Of a stretch of DNA of 64,000 bases, positions 12,318 to 27,313 are shown in pieces. The stretch is from Antedon mediterranea. Its lineage: Eukaryota > Echinodermata > Crinoidea > Comatulida > Antedonidae. How positions within the stretch are numbered: position 1 is the stretch's first letter; each line of letters begins with the position of its first letter. Below the pieces are notes generated by a model. That model was given only the letters and a program-made list of their open reading frames with translations, searched no databases and was not told where the DNA came from. Both the position numbers and the translations under genes were made by a program. Where the stretch lies: assembly GCF_964355755.1 (NCBI RefSeq), contig NC_092671.1, positions 21,232,001 to 21,296,000 on the forward strand, read 5' to 3'.

Positions 12318-15300
12318 TCTATCTCTCTCTCGCTGATCTATCTCTCTCTCACTGATCTATATCTCTCTCGCTGATCTATCTCTCTCTCGCTGATCTATCT
12401 CTCTCTCTCGCTGATCTATCTCTCTCTCTCGCTGATCTATCTCTCTCTCGCTGATCTATCTCTCTCTCGCTGATCTATCTCTCTCTCGCTGACCTATATC
12501 TCTCTCGCTGATATATATATCTCTCTCGCTGATCTATCTCTCTCTCGCTGATCTATCTCTCTCTCTCGCTGATCTATCTCTCTCTCGCTGATCTATCTCT
12601 CTCTCGCTGATCGATCTCTCTCTCGCTGATCTATCTCTTTGTCGCTGATCTATCTCTATCTCGCTGATCTATCTCTCTCTCGCTGATCTATCTCTCTCTC
12701 GCTGATCTATCTCTCTCTCGCTGATCTATCTCTCTCTCTCGCTGATCTCTCTCTCTCGCTGATCTATCTCTTTCTCGCTGATCTATCTCTCTCTCGTTGA
12801 TCTATCTCTCTCTCGCTGATATATCTCTCTCTCTCTCGCTGATTTATCACTCTCTCGCTGATCTATCTCTCTCTCGCTGATCTTTCTCTTTCTCTCGCTT
12901 ATCTATCTCTCTCTCTCTCTCGCTGATCTAACTCTCTCTATCTCGCTGATCCATCTCTCTCTCTCTCTCTCTCGCTAATCTATCTCTCTCTCTCTCTCTC
13001 TCTCTCGCTGATATATCTCTCTCTCTCTCGCTGATCTATCTCTCTCTTTCGCTGATCTATCTCTCTCTCTCGCTGATCTATCTGTCTCTCTCACTGATCT
13101 GTCTCTCTTTCTCTCGCTTATCTATCTCTATCTCTCGCTGATCTATCTCTCTCTCTCGCTGATCTATCTCTCTCTTGCTGATCTATCTCTCTCTCGCTGA
13201 TCTATCTCTTTCTCGCTGATCTATCTCTCTCTCGGTGATCTATCTCTCTCTCTCTCTCGCTGATCTATCTTTCTGTCGCTGATCTATCTCTCTCTCGCTG
13301 ATCTATCTCTCTCTCGCTGATCTATCTCTCTCTCGCTGATCTATCTCTTTCTCGCTGATCTATCTCTCTCTCGGTGATCTATCTCTCTCTCTCTCTCGCT
13401 GATCTATCTCTCTGTCGCTGATCTATCTCTCTCTCGCTGATCTATCTCTCTCTCGCTGATCTATCTCTCTCTCGCTGATCCATCTCCCTTCTCGCTGATC
13501 TATCTCTCTCTCTTGCTGATCTATCTCTGTCTCTCGCTGATCTATCTCTGTCTCTCGCTGATCTATCTCTCTCTCTCGCTGATATATCTCTCTCTCTCGC
13601 TGATCTCTCTCTCTCTCTCTCGCTGATCTATCTCTCTCTCGCTGATCTCTCTCTCTCTCTCGCTGATCTATCTCTCGCAGATCTATCTCTCTCTCTCGCT
13701 GATCTATCTCTCTCTCTCGCTGATATATCTCTCTCTCGCTGATCTATCTCTCTCTCTCGCTGATCTATCTCTCTCTCTCCTGTTGATCTATCTCTCTCTC
13801 TCTCGCTGATCTATCTCTCGCTGATCTATCTCTCTCTCTCTCGCTGATCTATCTCTCTCTGTCTCGCTGATCTATCTCTGTCTCGCTGATCTATCTCTCT
13901 CTCTCGCTGATCTATCTCTCTCCCTGATCTATCTCTCTCTCGCTGATCTATCTCTCACTCGCTGATCTATCTCTCTCTCGCTGATCTATCTCTCTCTCGC
14001 TGATCTCTCTCTTTTGCTGATATATCTCTCGCTGATCTATCTCTCTCTCTCGCTGATCTATCTCTCTCTCTCTCGCTGATATATCTCTCTCTCGCTGATC
14101 TATCTCTCTCTCTCGCTGATCTATCTCTCTCTCTCCTGCTGATCTATCTCTATCTCTCTCTCTCTCGCTGATCTATCTCTCGCTGATCTATCTCTCTCTC
14201 TCGCTGATCTATCTCTCTCTGTCTCGCTGATCTATCTCTGTCTCGCTGATCTATCTCTCTCGCTGATCTATCTCTCGCTGATCTATCTCTCTCTCTCGCT
14301 GATCTATTTCTCTCTCTCGCTGATATATCTCTCTCTCGCTGATCTATCTCTCTCTCTCCTGCTGATCTATCTCTCTCTCTCGCTGATCTATCTCTCGCTG
14401 ATCTATCTCTCTCTCTCTCTCTCTCGCTGATCTAACTCTCTCTGTCTCGCTGATCTATCTCTGTCTCGCTGATCTATCTCTCTCTCTCGCTGATCTATCT
14501 CTCTCCCTGATCTATCTCTCTCTCGCTGATCTATCTCTCACTCGCTGATCTATCTCTCTCTCGCTGATCTATCTCTGTCTGTCGCTGATCTATCTCTGTC
14601 TCTCGCTGATCAATCTCTGTCTCTCGCTGATCTATCTCTCTCTCGCTGATCTATCTCTCTCTTGCTGATCTATCTCTCTCTCTCTCTCGCTGATCTATCT
14701 CTCTCTCGCTGATCTATCTCTCTCTCGCTGATATATATCTCTCTCTCGCTGATCTATCTCTCTCTCGCTGATCTATCTCTCTCTCGCTGATCTATCTCTC
14801 TCTCGCTGATCTATCTCTCTCTCGCTGATCTATCTCCTACTCCCTGATCTATCTCTCTCTCGCTGATCTATCTCTCTCTCGCTGATCTATCTCTCTCTCG
14901 CTGATCTATCTCTCTCTCGCTGATCTATCTCTCTCTCGCTGATCTATCTCTCTCTCGCTGAACTATCTCTCTCACGCTGATCCATCTCTCTCTCGCTGAT
15001 CTATCTCTCTCTCGCTGATCTATCTCTCTCTCGCTGATCTATCTCTCTCTCGCTGATCTATCTCTTTCTCGCTGATCTATCTTTCTCTCTCGCTGATCTC
15101 TCTCTCTCTCGCTGATCTATCACTCTCTCGCTGATCTCTCTCTCTCTCCCTGATCTATCTCTCTCTCTCGCTGATCTATCTCTCTCTCGCTGATCTATCT
15201 CTCTCTCGCTGATCTATCTCTCTCTCGCTGATCTATCTATCTCTTGCTGATCTATCTCTCTCTCGCTGATCTATCTCTCTCTCGCTGATCTCTCTCGCTG

Positions 15301-17460
15301 ATCTATCTTTTTCTCGCTGATCTATCTCTCTATCGCTGATCTATCTGTCTCTCGCTGATCTATCTGTCTCTCACTGATCTATCTCTCTCTCGCTGATCCA
15401 TCTCTCTCTCGCTGATCTATCTCTCTCTCGCTGATATATCTCTCTCTCTCGCTGATTTATCACTCTCTCGCTGATCTATCTCTCTCTCGCTGATCTTTCT
15501 CTTTCTCTCGCTTTTCTATCTCTCTCTCTCTCTCGCTGATCTAACTCTCTCTCTCTCGCTGATCCATCTCTCTCTCTCTCTCGCTAATCTATCTATCTCT
15601 CTCTCTCGCTGATATATCTCTCTCTCTCTCTCGCTGATCTATCTCTCTCTTTCGCTGATCTATCTCTCTCTCGCTGATATTTTTCTGTCTCTCGCTGATC
15701 TATCTCTCTCTCGCTGATATATATCTCTCTCTCGCTGATCTATCTCTCTCTCGCTGATCTATCTCTCTCTCGCTGATCTATCTCTCTCTCTCTCTCTCTC
15801 TCGCTGATCTATCTCTCTCTCGCTGATCTATCTCTCTCTCACTGATCTATATCTCTCTCGCTGATCTATCTCTCTCTCGCTGATCTATCTCTCTCTCTCG
15901 CTGATCTATCTCTCTCTCTCGCTGATCTATCTCTCTCTCGCTGATCTATCTCTCTCTCGCTGATCTATCTCTCTCTCGCTGACCTATATCTCTCTCGCTG
16001 ATATATATATCTCTCTCGCTGATCTATCTCTCTCTCGCTGATCTATCTCTCTCTCTCGCTGATCTATCTCTCTCTCGCTGATCTATCTCTCTCTCGCTGA
16101 TCGATCTCTCTCTCGCTGATCTATCTCTTTGTCGCTGATCTATCTCTATCTCGCTGATCTATCTCTCTCTCGCTGATCTATCTCTCTCTCGCTGATCTAT
16201 CTCTCTCTCTCGCTGATCTCTCTCTCTCTCGCTGATCTATCTCTCTCTCGCTGATCTATCTCTCTCTCGTTGATCTATCTCTCTCTCGCTGATATATCTC
16301 TCTCTCTCTCGCTGATTTATCACTCTCTCGCTGATCTATCTCTCTCTCGCTGATCTTTCTCTTTCTCTCGCTTATCTATCTCTCTCTCTCTCTCGCTGAT
16401 CTAACTCTCTCTATCTCGCTGATCCATCTCTCTCTCTCTCTCTCTCTCGCTAATCTATCTCTCTCTCTCTCTCTCTCGCTGATATATCTCTCTCTCTCTC
16501 GCTGATCTATCTCTCTCTTTCGCTGATCTATCTCTCTCTCTCGCTGATCTATCTGTCTCTCTCACTGATCTGTCTCTCTTTCTCTCGCTTATCTATCTCT
16601 ATCTCTCGCTGATCTATCTCTCTCTCTCGCTGATCTATCTCTCTCTTGCTGATCTATCTCTCTCTCGCTGATCTATCTCTTTCTCGCTGATCTATCTCTC
16701 TCTCGGTGATCTATCTCTCTCTCTCTCTCGCTGATCTATCTCTCTGTCGCTGATCTATCTCTCTCTCGCTGATCTATCTCTCTCTCGCTGATCTATCTCT
16801 CTCTCGCTGATCTATCTCTTTCTCGCTGATCTATCTCTCTCTCGGTGATCTATCTCTCTCTCTCTCTCGCTGATCTATCTCTCTGTCGCTGATCTATCTC
16901 TCTCTCGCTGATCTATCTCTCTCTCGCTGATCTATCTCTCTCTCGCTGATCCATCTCCCTTCTCGCTGATCTATCTCTCTCTCTTGCTGATCTATCTCTG
17001 TCTCTCGCTGATCTATCTCTGTCTCTCGCTGATCTATCTCTCTCTCTCGCTGATATATCTCTCTCTCTCGCTGATCTCTCTCTCTCTCTCTCGCTGATCT
17101 ATCTCTCTCTCGCTGATCTCTCTCTCTCTCGCTGATCTATCTCTCGCAGATCTATCTCTCTCTCTCGCTGATCTATCTCTCTCTCTCGCTGATATATCTC
17201 TCTCTCGCTGATCTATCTCTCTCTCTCGCTGATCTATCTCTCTCTCTCCTGTTGATCTATCTCTCTCTCTCTCGCTGATCTATCTCTCGCTGATCTATCT
17301 CTCTCTCTCTCGCTGATCTATCTCTCTCTGTCTCGCTGATCTATCTCTGTCTCGCTGATCTATCTCTCTCTCTCGCTGATCTATCTCTCTCCCTGATCTA
17401 TCTCTCTCTCGCTGATCTATCTCTCACACGCTGATCTATCTCTCTCTCGCTGATCTATCT
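6160..17460. repeat. Satellite A: about 3.5-kb higher-order tandem repeat, roughly three copies
   Basis: Markers step by about 3.5 kb. TCCTACTCCCTG is at 7752, 11293 and 14835 (3541 and 3542 bp). GGTGGTCT is at 6527 and 10070 (3543 bp). GATATTTTTCTG is at 8639, 12201 and 15676 (3562 and 3475 bp). CTTTTGCTGATATAT is at 10469 and 14011 (3542 bp). Copies are roughly 6160-9700, 9700-13250 and a rearranged third from about 13980. The block at about 13250-13980 recurs at about 16730-17460. Near-constant spacing despite variable CT tracts points to recent amplification. Confidence 0.85.
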
Positions 17461-17785
17461 CTGTCTGTCGCTGATCTATGTCTGTCTCTCGCTGATCAAT
17501 CTCTGTCTCTCGCTGATCTATCTCTCTCTCGCTGATCTATCTCTCTCTCGCTGATCTCTCTCTGTCTCTCGCTGATCTATCTCTGTCTCTCGCTGATCTA
17601 TCTGTCTCTCGCTGATCTATCTGTCTCTCGCTGATCTATCTCTCTCTCGCTGATTTATCACTCTCTCGCTGATCTATCTCTCTCTCGCTGATCTTTCTCT
17701 TTCTCTCGCTTATCTATCTCTCTCTCTCTCGCTGATCTAACTCTCTCTATCTCGCTGATCCATCTCTCTCTCTCTCTCTCGCTAA

Positions 17786-17822
<37 letters not shown>

Positions 17823-20800
17823 TATATCTCTCTCTCTCTCGCTGATCTATCTCTCTCTTTCGCTGATCTATCTCTCTCTCTCGCTGATCTATCTGTCTCT
17901 CTCACTGATCTGTCTCTCTTTCTCTCGCTTATCTATCTCTATCTCTCGCTGATCTATCTCTCTCTCGCTGATGTATCTCTCTCTTGCTGATCTATCTCTC
18001 TCTCGCTGATCTATCTCTTTCTCCCTGATCTATCTCTCTCTCGGTGATCTATCTCTCTCTTTCTCTCGCTGATCTATCTCTCTGTCGCTGATCTATCTCT
18101 CTCTCGCTGATCTATCTCTCTCTCGCTGATCTATCTCTCTCTCGCTGATCTATCTCTTTCTCGCTGATCTATCTCTCTCTCGCTGATCTATCTCTCTATC
18201 TCTCGCTGATCTATCTCTCTGTCGCTGATCTATCTCTCTCTCGCTGATCTATCTCTCTCTCGCTGATCTATCTCTCTCTCGCTGATCCATCTCCCTCTCG
18301 CTGATCTATCTCTCTCTCTTGCTGATCTATCTCTGTCTCCCGCAGATCTATCTCTGTCTCTCGCTGATCTATCTCTCTCTCTCGCTGATCTATCTCTCTC
18401 TCTCGCTGATCTCTCTCTCTCTCTCTCGCTGATCTATCTCTCTCTCGCTGATCTCTCTCTCTCTCGCTGATCTATCTCTCTCTCGCTGATCTAACTCTCT
18501 CTCGCTGATCTCTCTCTCTCGCTGATCTATCTCTCGCTGATCTATCTCTCTCTCTCGCTGATCTATCTCTCTCTCTCGCTGATATATCTCTCTCTCGCTG
18601 ATCTATCTCTCTCTCTCTCGCTGATCTATCTCTCTCTCTCCTGTTGATCTATCTCTCTCTCTCTCTCTCGCTGATCTATCTCTCGCTGATCTATCTCTCT
18701 CTCTCTCGCTGATCTATCTCTCTCTGTCTCGCTGATCTATCTCTGTCTCGCTGATCTATCTCTCTCTCTCGCTGATCTATCTCTCTCCCTGATCTATCTC
18801 TCTCTCGCTGATCTATCTCTCACTCGCTGATCTATCTCTCTCTCGCTGATCTATCTCTGTCTGTCACTGATCTATCTCTGTCTCTCGCTGATCAATCTCT
18901 GTCTCTCGCTGATCTATCTCTCTCTCGCTGATCTATCTCTCTCTCGCTGATCTCTCTCTGTCTCTCGCTGATCTATCTCTGTCTCTCGCTGATCTATCTG
19001 TCTCTCGCTGATCTATCTGTCTCTCGCTGATCTATCTCTCTCTCGCTGATCTATCTCTCTCTCGCTGATCTATCTCTCTCTCGCTGATCTATTTCTTTCT
19101 CGCTGATCTATCTTTCTCTCTCGCTGATCTCTCTCTCTCTCTCTCTCGCTGATCTATCTCTCTCTCGCTGATCTATCTCTCTCTTGGTGGTCTATCTCTC
19201 TCTCTCTCGCTGACCTATCTCTCTCTCGCTGATCTATCTCTCTCTCGCTGATCTATCTCTCTCTCGCTGATCTATCTCTCTCTCACTGATCTATATCTCT
19301 CTCGCTGATCTATCTCTCTCTTGCTGATCTATCTCTCTCTCGCTGATCTATCTCTCTCTCGCAGATCTATCTCTCTCTCGCTGATCTATCTCTCTCTCTC
19401 GCTGATCTATCTCTCTCCCTGATCTATCTCTCTCTTGCTGATCTATCTCTCACTCGCTGATCTATCTCTCTCTTGCTGATCTATCTCTGTCTGTCGCTGA
19501 TCTATCTCTGTCTCTCGCTGATCAATCTCTGTCTCTCGCTGATCTATCTCTCTCTCGCTGATCTATCTCTCACTCGCTGATCTATCTCTCTTTCTATCGC
19601 TGATCTATCTCTCTCTCGCTGATCTATCTCTCTCTCGCTGATCTATCTCTCTCTCGCTGATATATATCTCTCTCTCGCTGATCTATCTCTCTCTCGCTGA
19701 TCTATCTCTTTCTCGCTGATCTATCTCTCTCTCTCGCTGATCTCTCTATCTCTCGCTGATCTATCTCTCTCTTGGTGGTCTCTCTCTCTCTCTCTCTCGC
19801 TGATCTATCTCTCTCTCGCTGATCTATCTCTCTCGCTGATCTATCTCTCTCTCGCTGATCTATCTCTCTCTCGCTGATCTATCTCTCTCTCGCTGATCTA
19901 TCTCTCTCTCGCAGATCTATCTCTCTCTCGCTGATCTATCTCTCTCTCGCTGATCCATCTCCCTCTCGCTGATCTATCTCTCTCTCTTGCTGATCTATCT
20001 CTGTCTCTCGCTGATCTATCTCTGTCTCTCGCTGATCTATCTCTCTCTCTCGCTGATCTATCTCTCTCTCTCGCTGATCTCTCTCCCTCTCTCTCTCTCT
20101 CTCGCTGATCTATCTCTCTCTCGCCGATCTCTCTCTCTCGCTGATCTATCTCTCTCTCGCTGATCTCTCTCTTTTGCTGATCTATCTCTCGCTGATCTAT
20201 CTCTCTCTCTCGCTGATCTATCTCTCTCTCTCTCTCGCTGATATATCTCTCTCTCGCTGATCTATCTCTCTCTCTCGCTGATCTATCTCTCTCTCTCCTG
20301 CTGATCTATCTCTATCTCTCTCTCTCTCGCTGATCTATCTCTCGCTGATCTATCTCTCTCTCTCGCTGATCTATCTCTCTCTGTCTCGCTGATCTATCTC
20401 TGTCTCGCTGATCTATCTCTCTCGCTGATCTATCTCTCGCTGATCTATCTCTCTCTCTCGCTGATCTATTTCTCTCTCTCGCTGATATATCTCTCTCTCG
20501 CTGATCTATCTCTCTCTCTCCTGCTGATCTATCTCTCTCTCTCGCTGATCTATCTCTCGCTGATCTATCTCTCTCTCTCTCTCTCTCTCTCGCTGATCTA
20601 ACTCTCTCTGTCTCGCTGATCTATCTCTGTCTCGCTGATCTATCTTTCTCTCTCGCTGATCTATCTCTCTCCCTGATCTATCTCTCTCTCACTGATCTAT
20701 CTCTCACTCGCTGATCTATCTCTCTCTCGCTGATCTATCTCTGTCTGTCGCTGATCTATCTCTGTCTCTCGCTGATCAATCTCTGTCTCTCGCTGATCTA

Positions 20801-23800
20801 TCTCTCTCTCGCTGATCTATCTCTCTCTCGCTGATCTATCTCTCTCTCTCTCTCGCTGATCTATCTCTCTCTCGCTGATCTATCTCTCTCTCGCTGATAT
20901 ATATCTCTCTCTCGCTGATCTATCTCTCTCTCGCTGATCTATCTCTCTCTCGCTGATCTATCTCTCTCTCGCTGATCTATCTCTCTCTCGCTGATCTATC
21001 TCCTACTCCCTGATCTATCTCTCTCTCGCTGATCTATCTCTCTCTCGCTGATCTATCTCTCTCTCTCGCTGATCTATCTCTCTCTCGCTGATCTATCTCT
21101 CTCTCGCTGATCTATCTCTCTCTCGCTGAACTATCTCTCTCACGCTGATCCATCTCTCTCTCGCTGATCTATCTCTCTCTCGCTGATCTATCTGTCTCTC
21201 TCGCTGATCTATCTCTCTCTCGCTGATCTATCTCTCTCTCGCTGATCTATCTCTCTCTCGCTGATCTATCTCTTTCTCGCTGATCTATCTTTCTCTCTCG
21301 CTGATCTCTCTCTCTCTCGCATATCTATCACTCTCTCGCTGATCTCTCTCTCTCTCCCTGATCTATCTCTCTCTCTCGCTGATCTATCTCTCTCTCGCTG
21401 ATCTATCTCTCTCTCGCTGATCTATCTCTCTCTCGCTGATCTATCTATCTCTTGCTGATCTATCTCTCTCTCGCTGATCTATCTCTCTCTCGCTGATCTC
21501 TCTCGCTGATCTATCTTTTTCTCGCTGATCTATCTCTCTCTCGCTGATCTATCTGTCTCTCGCTGATCTATCTGTCTCTCACTGATCTATCTCTCTCTCG
21601 CTGATCCATCTCTCTCTCGCTGATCTATCTCTCTCTCGCTGATATATCTCTCTCTCTCGCTGATTTATCACTCTCTCGCTGATCTATCTCTCTCTCGCTG
21701 ATCTTTCTCTTTCTCTCGCTTTTCTATCTCTCTCTCTCTCGCTGATCTAACTCTCTCTCTCTCGCTGATCCATCTCTCTCTCTCTCGCTAATCTATCTAT
21801 CTCTCTCTCTCTCGCTGATATATCTCTCTCTCTCTCTCGCTGATCTATCTCTCTCTTTCGCTGATCTATCTCTCTCTGTCGCTGATCTATCTGTCTCTCT
21901 CACTGATCTGTCTCTCTTTCTCTCGCTTATCTATCTCTATCTCTCGCTGATCTATCTCTCTCTCACTGATCTATCTCTCTCTTGCTGATCTATCTCTCTC
22001 TCGCTGATCTATCTCTTTCTCGCTGATCTATCTCTCTCTCGGTGATCTATCTCTCTCTCTCTCTCTCGCTGATCTATCTCTCTGTCGCTGACCTATCTCT
22101 CTCTCGCTGATCTATCTCTCTCTCGCTGATCTATCTCTCTCTCGCTGATCTATCTCTTTCTCGCTGATCTATCTCTCTCTCGGTGATCTATCTATCTCTC
22201 TCTCTCTCTCTCTCGCTGATCTATCTCTCTGTCGCTGATCTATCTCTCTGTCGCTGATCTATCTCTCTCTCGCTGATCTATCTCTCTCTCGCTGATCCAT
22301 CTTCCTCTCGCTGATCTATCTCTCTCTCTTGCTGATCTATCTCTGTCTCTCGCTGATCTATCTCTGTCTCTCGCTGATCTATCTCTCTCTCTCTCGCTGA
22401 TCTATCTCTCTCTCTCGCTGATCTCTCTCTCTCTCTCTCTCTCGCTGATCTATCTCTCTCTCGCTGATCTCTCTCTCTCGCTGATCTCTCTCTCTCTCTC
22501 TCTCGCTGATCTATCTCTCTCTCGCTGATCTCTCTCTCTCGCTGATCTATCTCTCGCTGATCTATCTCTCTCTCTCGCTGATCTATCTCTCTCTCTCGCT
22601 GATATATCTCTCTCTCTCGCTGATCTATCTCTCTCTCTCGCTGATCTATCTCTCTCTCTCCTGTTGATCTATCTCTCTCTCTCTCTCGCTGATCTATCTC
22701 TCGCTGATCTATCTCTCTCTCTCTCTCGCTGATCTATCTCTCTCTGTCTCGCTGATCTATCTCTGTCTCGCTGATCTATCTCTCTCTCTCGCTGATCTAT
22801 CTCTCTCCCTGATCTATCTCTCTCTCGCTGATCTATCTCTCACTCGCTGATCTATCTCTCTCTCGCTGATCTATCTCTCTCCCTGATCTATCTCTCTCTC
22901 GCTGATCTATCTCTCACTCGCTGATCTATCTCTCTCTCGCTGATCTATCTCTGTCTCTCGCTGATCAATCTCTGTCTCTCGCTGATCTATCTCTCTCTCG
23001 CTGATCTATCTCTCTCTCGCTGATCTCTCTCTGTCTCTCGCTGATCTATCTCTGTCTCTCGCTGATCTATCTGTCTCTCGCTGATCTATCTGTCTCTCGC
23101 TGATCTATCTGTCTCTCTCTCGCTGATCTCTCTCTCTCGCTGATCTATCTCTCGCTGATCTATCTCTCTCTCTCGCTGATCTATCTCTCTCTCTCCTGTT
23201 GATCTATCTCTCTCTCTCGCTGATCTATCTCTCGCTGATCTATCTCTCTCTCTCTCGCTGATCTATCTCTCTCTGTCTCGCTGATCTATCTCTGTCTCGC
23301 TGATCTAAATCTCTCTCTCGCTGATCTATCTCTCTCCCTGATCTATCTCTCTCTCGCTGATCTATCTCTCACTCGCTGATCTATCTCTCTCTCGCTGATC
23401 TATCTCTCTCTCGCTGATCTCTCTCTTTTGCTGATATATCTCTCGCTGATCTATCTCTCTCTCTCGCTGATCTATCTCTCTCTCTCTCGCTGATATATCT
23501 CTCTCTCGCTGATCTATCTCTCTCTCTCGCTGATCTATCTCTCTCTCTCTCCTGCTGATCTATCTCTATCTCTCTCTCTCTCGCTGATCTATCTCTCGCT
23601 GATCTATCTCTCTCTCTCGCTGATCTATCTCTCTCTGTCTCGCTGATCTATCTCTGTCTCGCTGATCTATCTCTCTCGCTGATCTATCTCTCGCTGATCT
23701 ATCTCTCTCTCTCGCTGATCTATTTCTCTCTCTCGCTGATATATCTCTCTCTCGCTGATCTATCTCTCTCTCTCCTGCTGATCTATCTCTCTCTCTCGCT

Positions 23801-26800
23801 GATCTATCTCTCGCTGATCTATCTCTCTCTCTCTCTCTCTCTCGCTGATCTAACTCTCTCTGTCTCGCTGATCTATCTCTGTCTCGCTGATCTATCTCTC
23901 TCTCTCGCTGATCTATCTCTCTCCCTGATCTATCTCTCTCTCGCTGATCTATCTCTCACTCGCTGATCTATCTCTCTCTCGCTGATCTATCTCTGTCTGT
24001 CGCTGATCTATCTCTGTCTCTCGCTGATCAATCTCTGTCTCTCGCTGATCTATCTCTCTCTCGCTGATCTATCTCTCTCTTGCTGATCTATCTCTCTCTC
24101 TCTCTCGCTGATCTATCTCTCTCTCGCTGATCTATCTCTCTCTCGCTGATATATATCTCTCTCTCGCTGATCTATCTCTCTCTCGCTGATCTATCTCTCT
24201 CTCGCTGATCTATCTCTCTCTCGCTGATCTATCTCTCTCTCGCTGATCTATCTCCTACTCCCTGATCTATCTCTCTCTCGCTGATCTATCTCTCTCTCGC
24301 TGATCTATCTCTCTCTCGCTGATCTATCTCTCTCTCGCTGATCTATCTCTCTCTCGCTGATCTATCTCTCTCTCGCTGAACTATCTCTCTCACGCTGATC
24401 CATCTCTCTCTCGCTGATCTATCTCTCTCTCGCTGATCTATCTGTCTCTCTCGCTGATCTATCTCTCTCTCGCTGATCTATCTCTCTCTCGCTGATCTAT
24501 CTCTCTCTCGCTGATCTATCTCTTTCTCGCTGATCTATCTTTCTCTCTCGCTGATCTCTCTCTCTCTCGCTGATCTATCACTCTCTCGCTGATCTCTCTC
24601 TCTCTCCCTGATCTATCTCTCTCTCTCGCTGATCTATCTCTCTCTCGCTGATCTATCTCTCTCTCGCTGATCTATCTCTCTCTCGCTGATCTATCTATCT
24701 CTTGCTGATCTATCTCTCTCTCGCTGATCTATCTCTCTCTCGCTGATCTCTCTCGCTGATCTATCTTTTTCTCGCTGATCTATCTCTCTATCGCTGATCT
24801 ATCTGTCTCTCGCTGATCTATCTGTCTCTCACTGATCTATCTCTCTCTCGCTGATCCATCTCTCTCTCGCTGATCTATCTCTCTCTCGCTGATATATCTC
24901 TCTCTCTCGCTGATTTATCACTCTCTCGCTGATCTATCTCTCTCTCGCTGATCTTTCTCTTTCTCTCGCTTTTCTATCTCTCTCTCTCTCTCGCTGATCT
25001 AACTCTCTCTCTCTCGCTGATCCATCTCTCTCTCTCTCTCGCTAATCTATCTATCTCTCTCTCTCTCGCTGATATATCTCTCTCTCTCTCTCGCTGATCT
25101 ATCTCTCTCTTTCGCTGATCTATCTCTCTCTCGCTGATATTTTTCTGTCTCTCGCTGATCTATCTCTCTCTCGCTGATATATATCTCTCTCTCGCTGATC
25201 TATCTCTCTCTCGCTGATCTATCTCTCTCTCGCTGATCTATCTCTCTCTCTCTCTCTCTCTCGCTGATCTATCTCTCTCTCGCTGATCTATCTCTCTCTC
25301 ACTGATCTATATCTCTCTCGCTGATCTATCTCTCTCTCGCTGATCTATCTCTCTCTCTCGCTGATCTATCTCTCTCTCTCGCTGATCTATCTCTCTCTCG
25401 CTGATCTATCTCTCTCTCGCTGATCTATCTCTCTCTCGCTGACCTATATCTCTCTCGCTGATATATATATCTCTCTCGCTGATCTATCTCTCTCTCGCTG
25501 ATCTATCTCTCTCTCTCGCTGATCTATCTCTCTCTCGCTGATCTATCTCTCTCTCGCTGATCGATCTCTCTCTCGCTGATCTATCTCTTTGTCGCTGATC
25601 TATCTCTATCTCGCTGATCTATCTCTCTCTCGCTGATCTATCTCTCTCTCGCTGATTTATCTCTCTCTCGCTGATCTATCTCTCTCTCTCGCTGATCTCT
25701 CTCTCTCGCTGATCTATCTCTCTCTCGCTGATCTATCTCTCTCTCGTTGATCTATCTCTCTCTCGCTGATATATCTCTCTCTCTCTCGCTGATTTATCAC
25801 TCTCTCGCTGATCTATCTCTCTCTCGCTGATCTTTCTCTTTCTCTCGCTTATCTATCTCTCTCTCTCTCTCGCTGATCTAACTCTCTCTATCTCGCTGAT
25901 CCATCTCTCTCTCTCTCTCTCTCTCTCGCTAATCTATCTCTCTCTCTCTCTCTCTCGCTGATATATCTCTCTCTCTCTCGCTGATCTATCTCTCTCTTTC
26001 GCTGATCTATCTCTCTCTCTCGCTGATCTATCTGTCTCTCTCACTGATCTGTCTCTCTTTCTCTCGCTTATCTATCTCTATCTCTCGCTGATCTATCTCT
26101 CTCTCTCGCTGATCTATCTCTCTCTTGCTGATCTATCTCTCTCTCGCTGATCTATCTCTTTCTCGCTGATCTATCTCTCTCTCGGTGATCTATCTCTCTC
26201 TCTCTCTCGCTGATCTATCTCTCTGTCGCTGATCTATCTCTCTCTCGCTGATCTATCTCTCTCTCGCTGATCTATCTCTCTCTCGCTGATCTATCTCTTT
26301 CTCGCTGATCTATCTCTCTCTCGGTGATCTATCTCTCTCTCTCTCTCGCTGATCTATCTCTCTGTCGCTGATCTATCTCTCTCTCGCTGATCTATCTCTC
26401 TCTCGCTGATCTATCTCTCTCTCGCTGATCCATCTCCCTTCTCGCTGATCTATCTCTCTCTCTTGCTGATCTATCTCTGTCTCTCGCTGATCTATCTCTG
26501 TCTCTCGCTGATCTATCTCTCTCTCTCGCTGATATATCTCTCTCTCTCGCTGATCTCTCTCTCTCTCTCTCGCTGATCTATCTCTCTCTCGCTGATCTCT
26601 CTCTCTCTCGCTGATCTATCTCTCGCAGATCTATCTCTCTCTCTCGCTGATCTATCTCTCTCTCTCGCTGATATATCTCTCTCTCGCTGATCTATCTCTC
26701 TCTCTCGCTGATCTATCTCTCTCTCTCCTGTTGATCTATCTCTCTCTCTCTCGCTGATCTATCTCTCGCTGATCTATCTCTCTCTCTCTCGCTGATCTAT

Positions 26801-27264
26801 CTCTCTCTGTCTCGCTGATCTATCTCTGTCTCGCTGATCTATCTCTCTCTCTCGCTGATCTATCTCTCTCCCTGATCTATCTCTTTCTCGCTGATCTATC
26901 TCTCACTCGCTGATCTATCTCTCTCTCGCTGATCTATCTCTGTCTGTCGCTGATCTATGTCTGTCTCTCGCTGATCAATCTCTGTCTCTCGCTGATCTAT
27001 CTCTCTCTCGCTGATCTATCTCTCTCTCGCTGATCTCTCTCTGTCTCTCGCTGATCTATCTCTGTCTCTCGCTGATCTATCTGTCTCTCGCTGATCTATC
27101 TGTCTCTCGCTGATCTATCTCTCTCTCGCTGATTTATCACTCTCTCGCTGATCTATCTCTCTCTCGCTGATCTTTCTCTTTCTCTCGCTTATCTATCTCT
27201 CTCTCTCTCGCTGATCTAACTCTCTCTATCTCGCTGATCCATCTCTCTCTCTCTCTCTCGCTAA

Positions 27265-27313
<49 letters not shown>

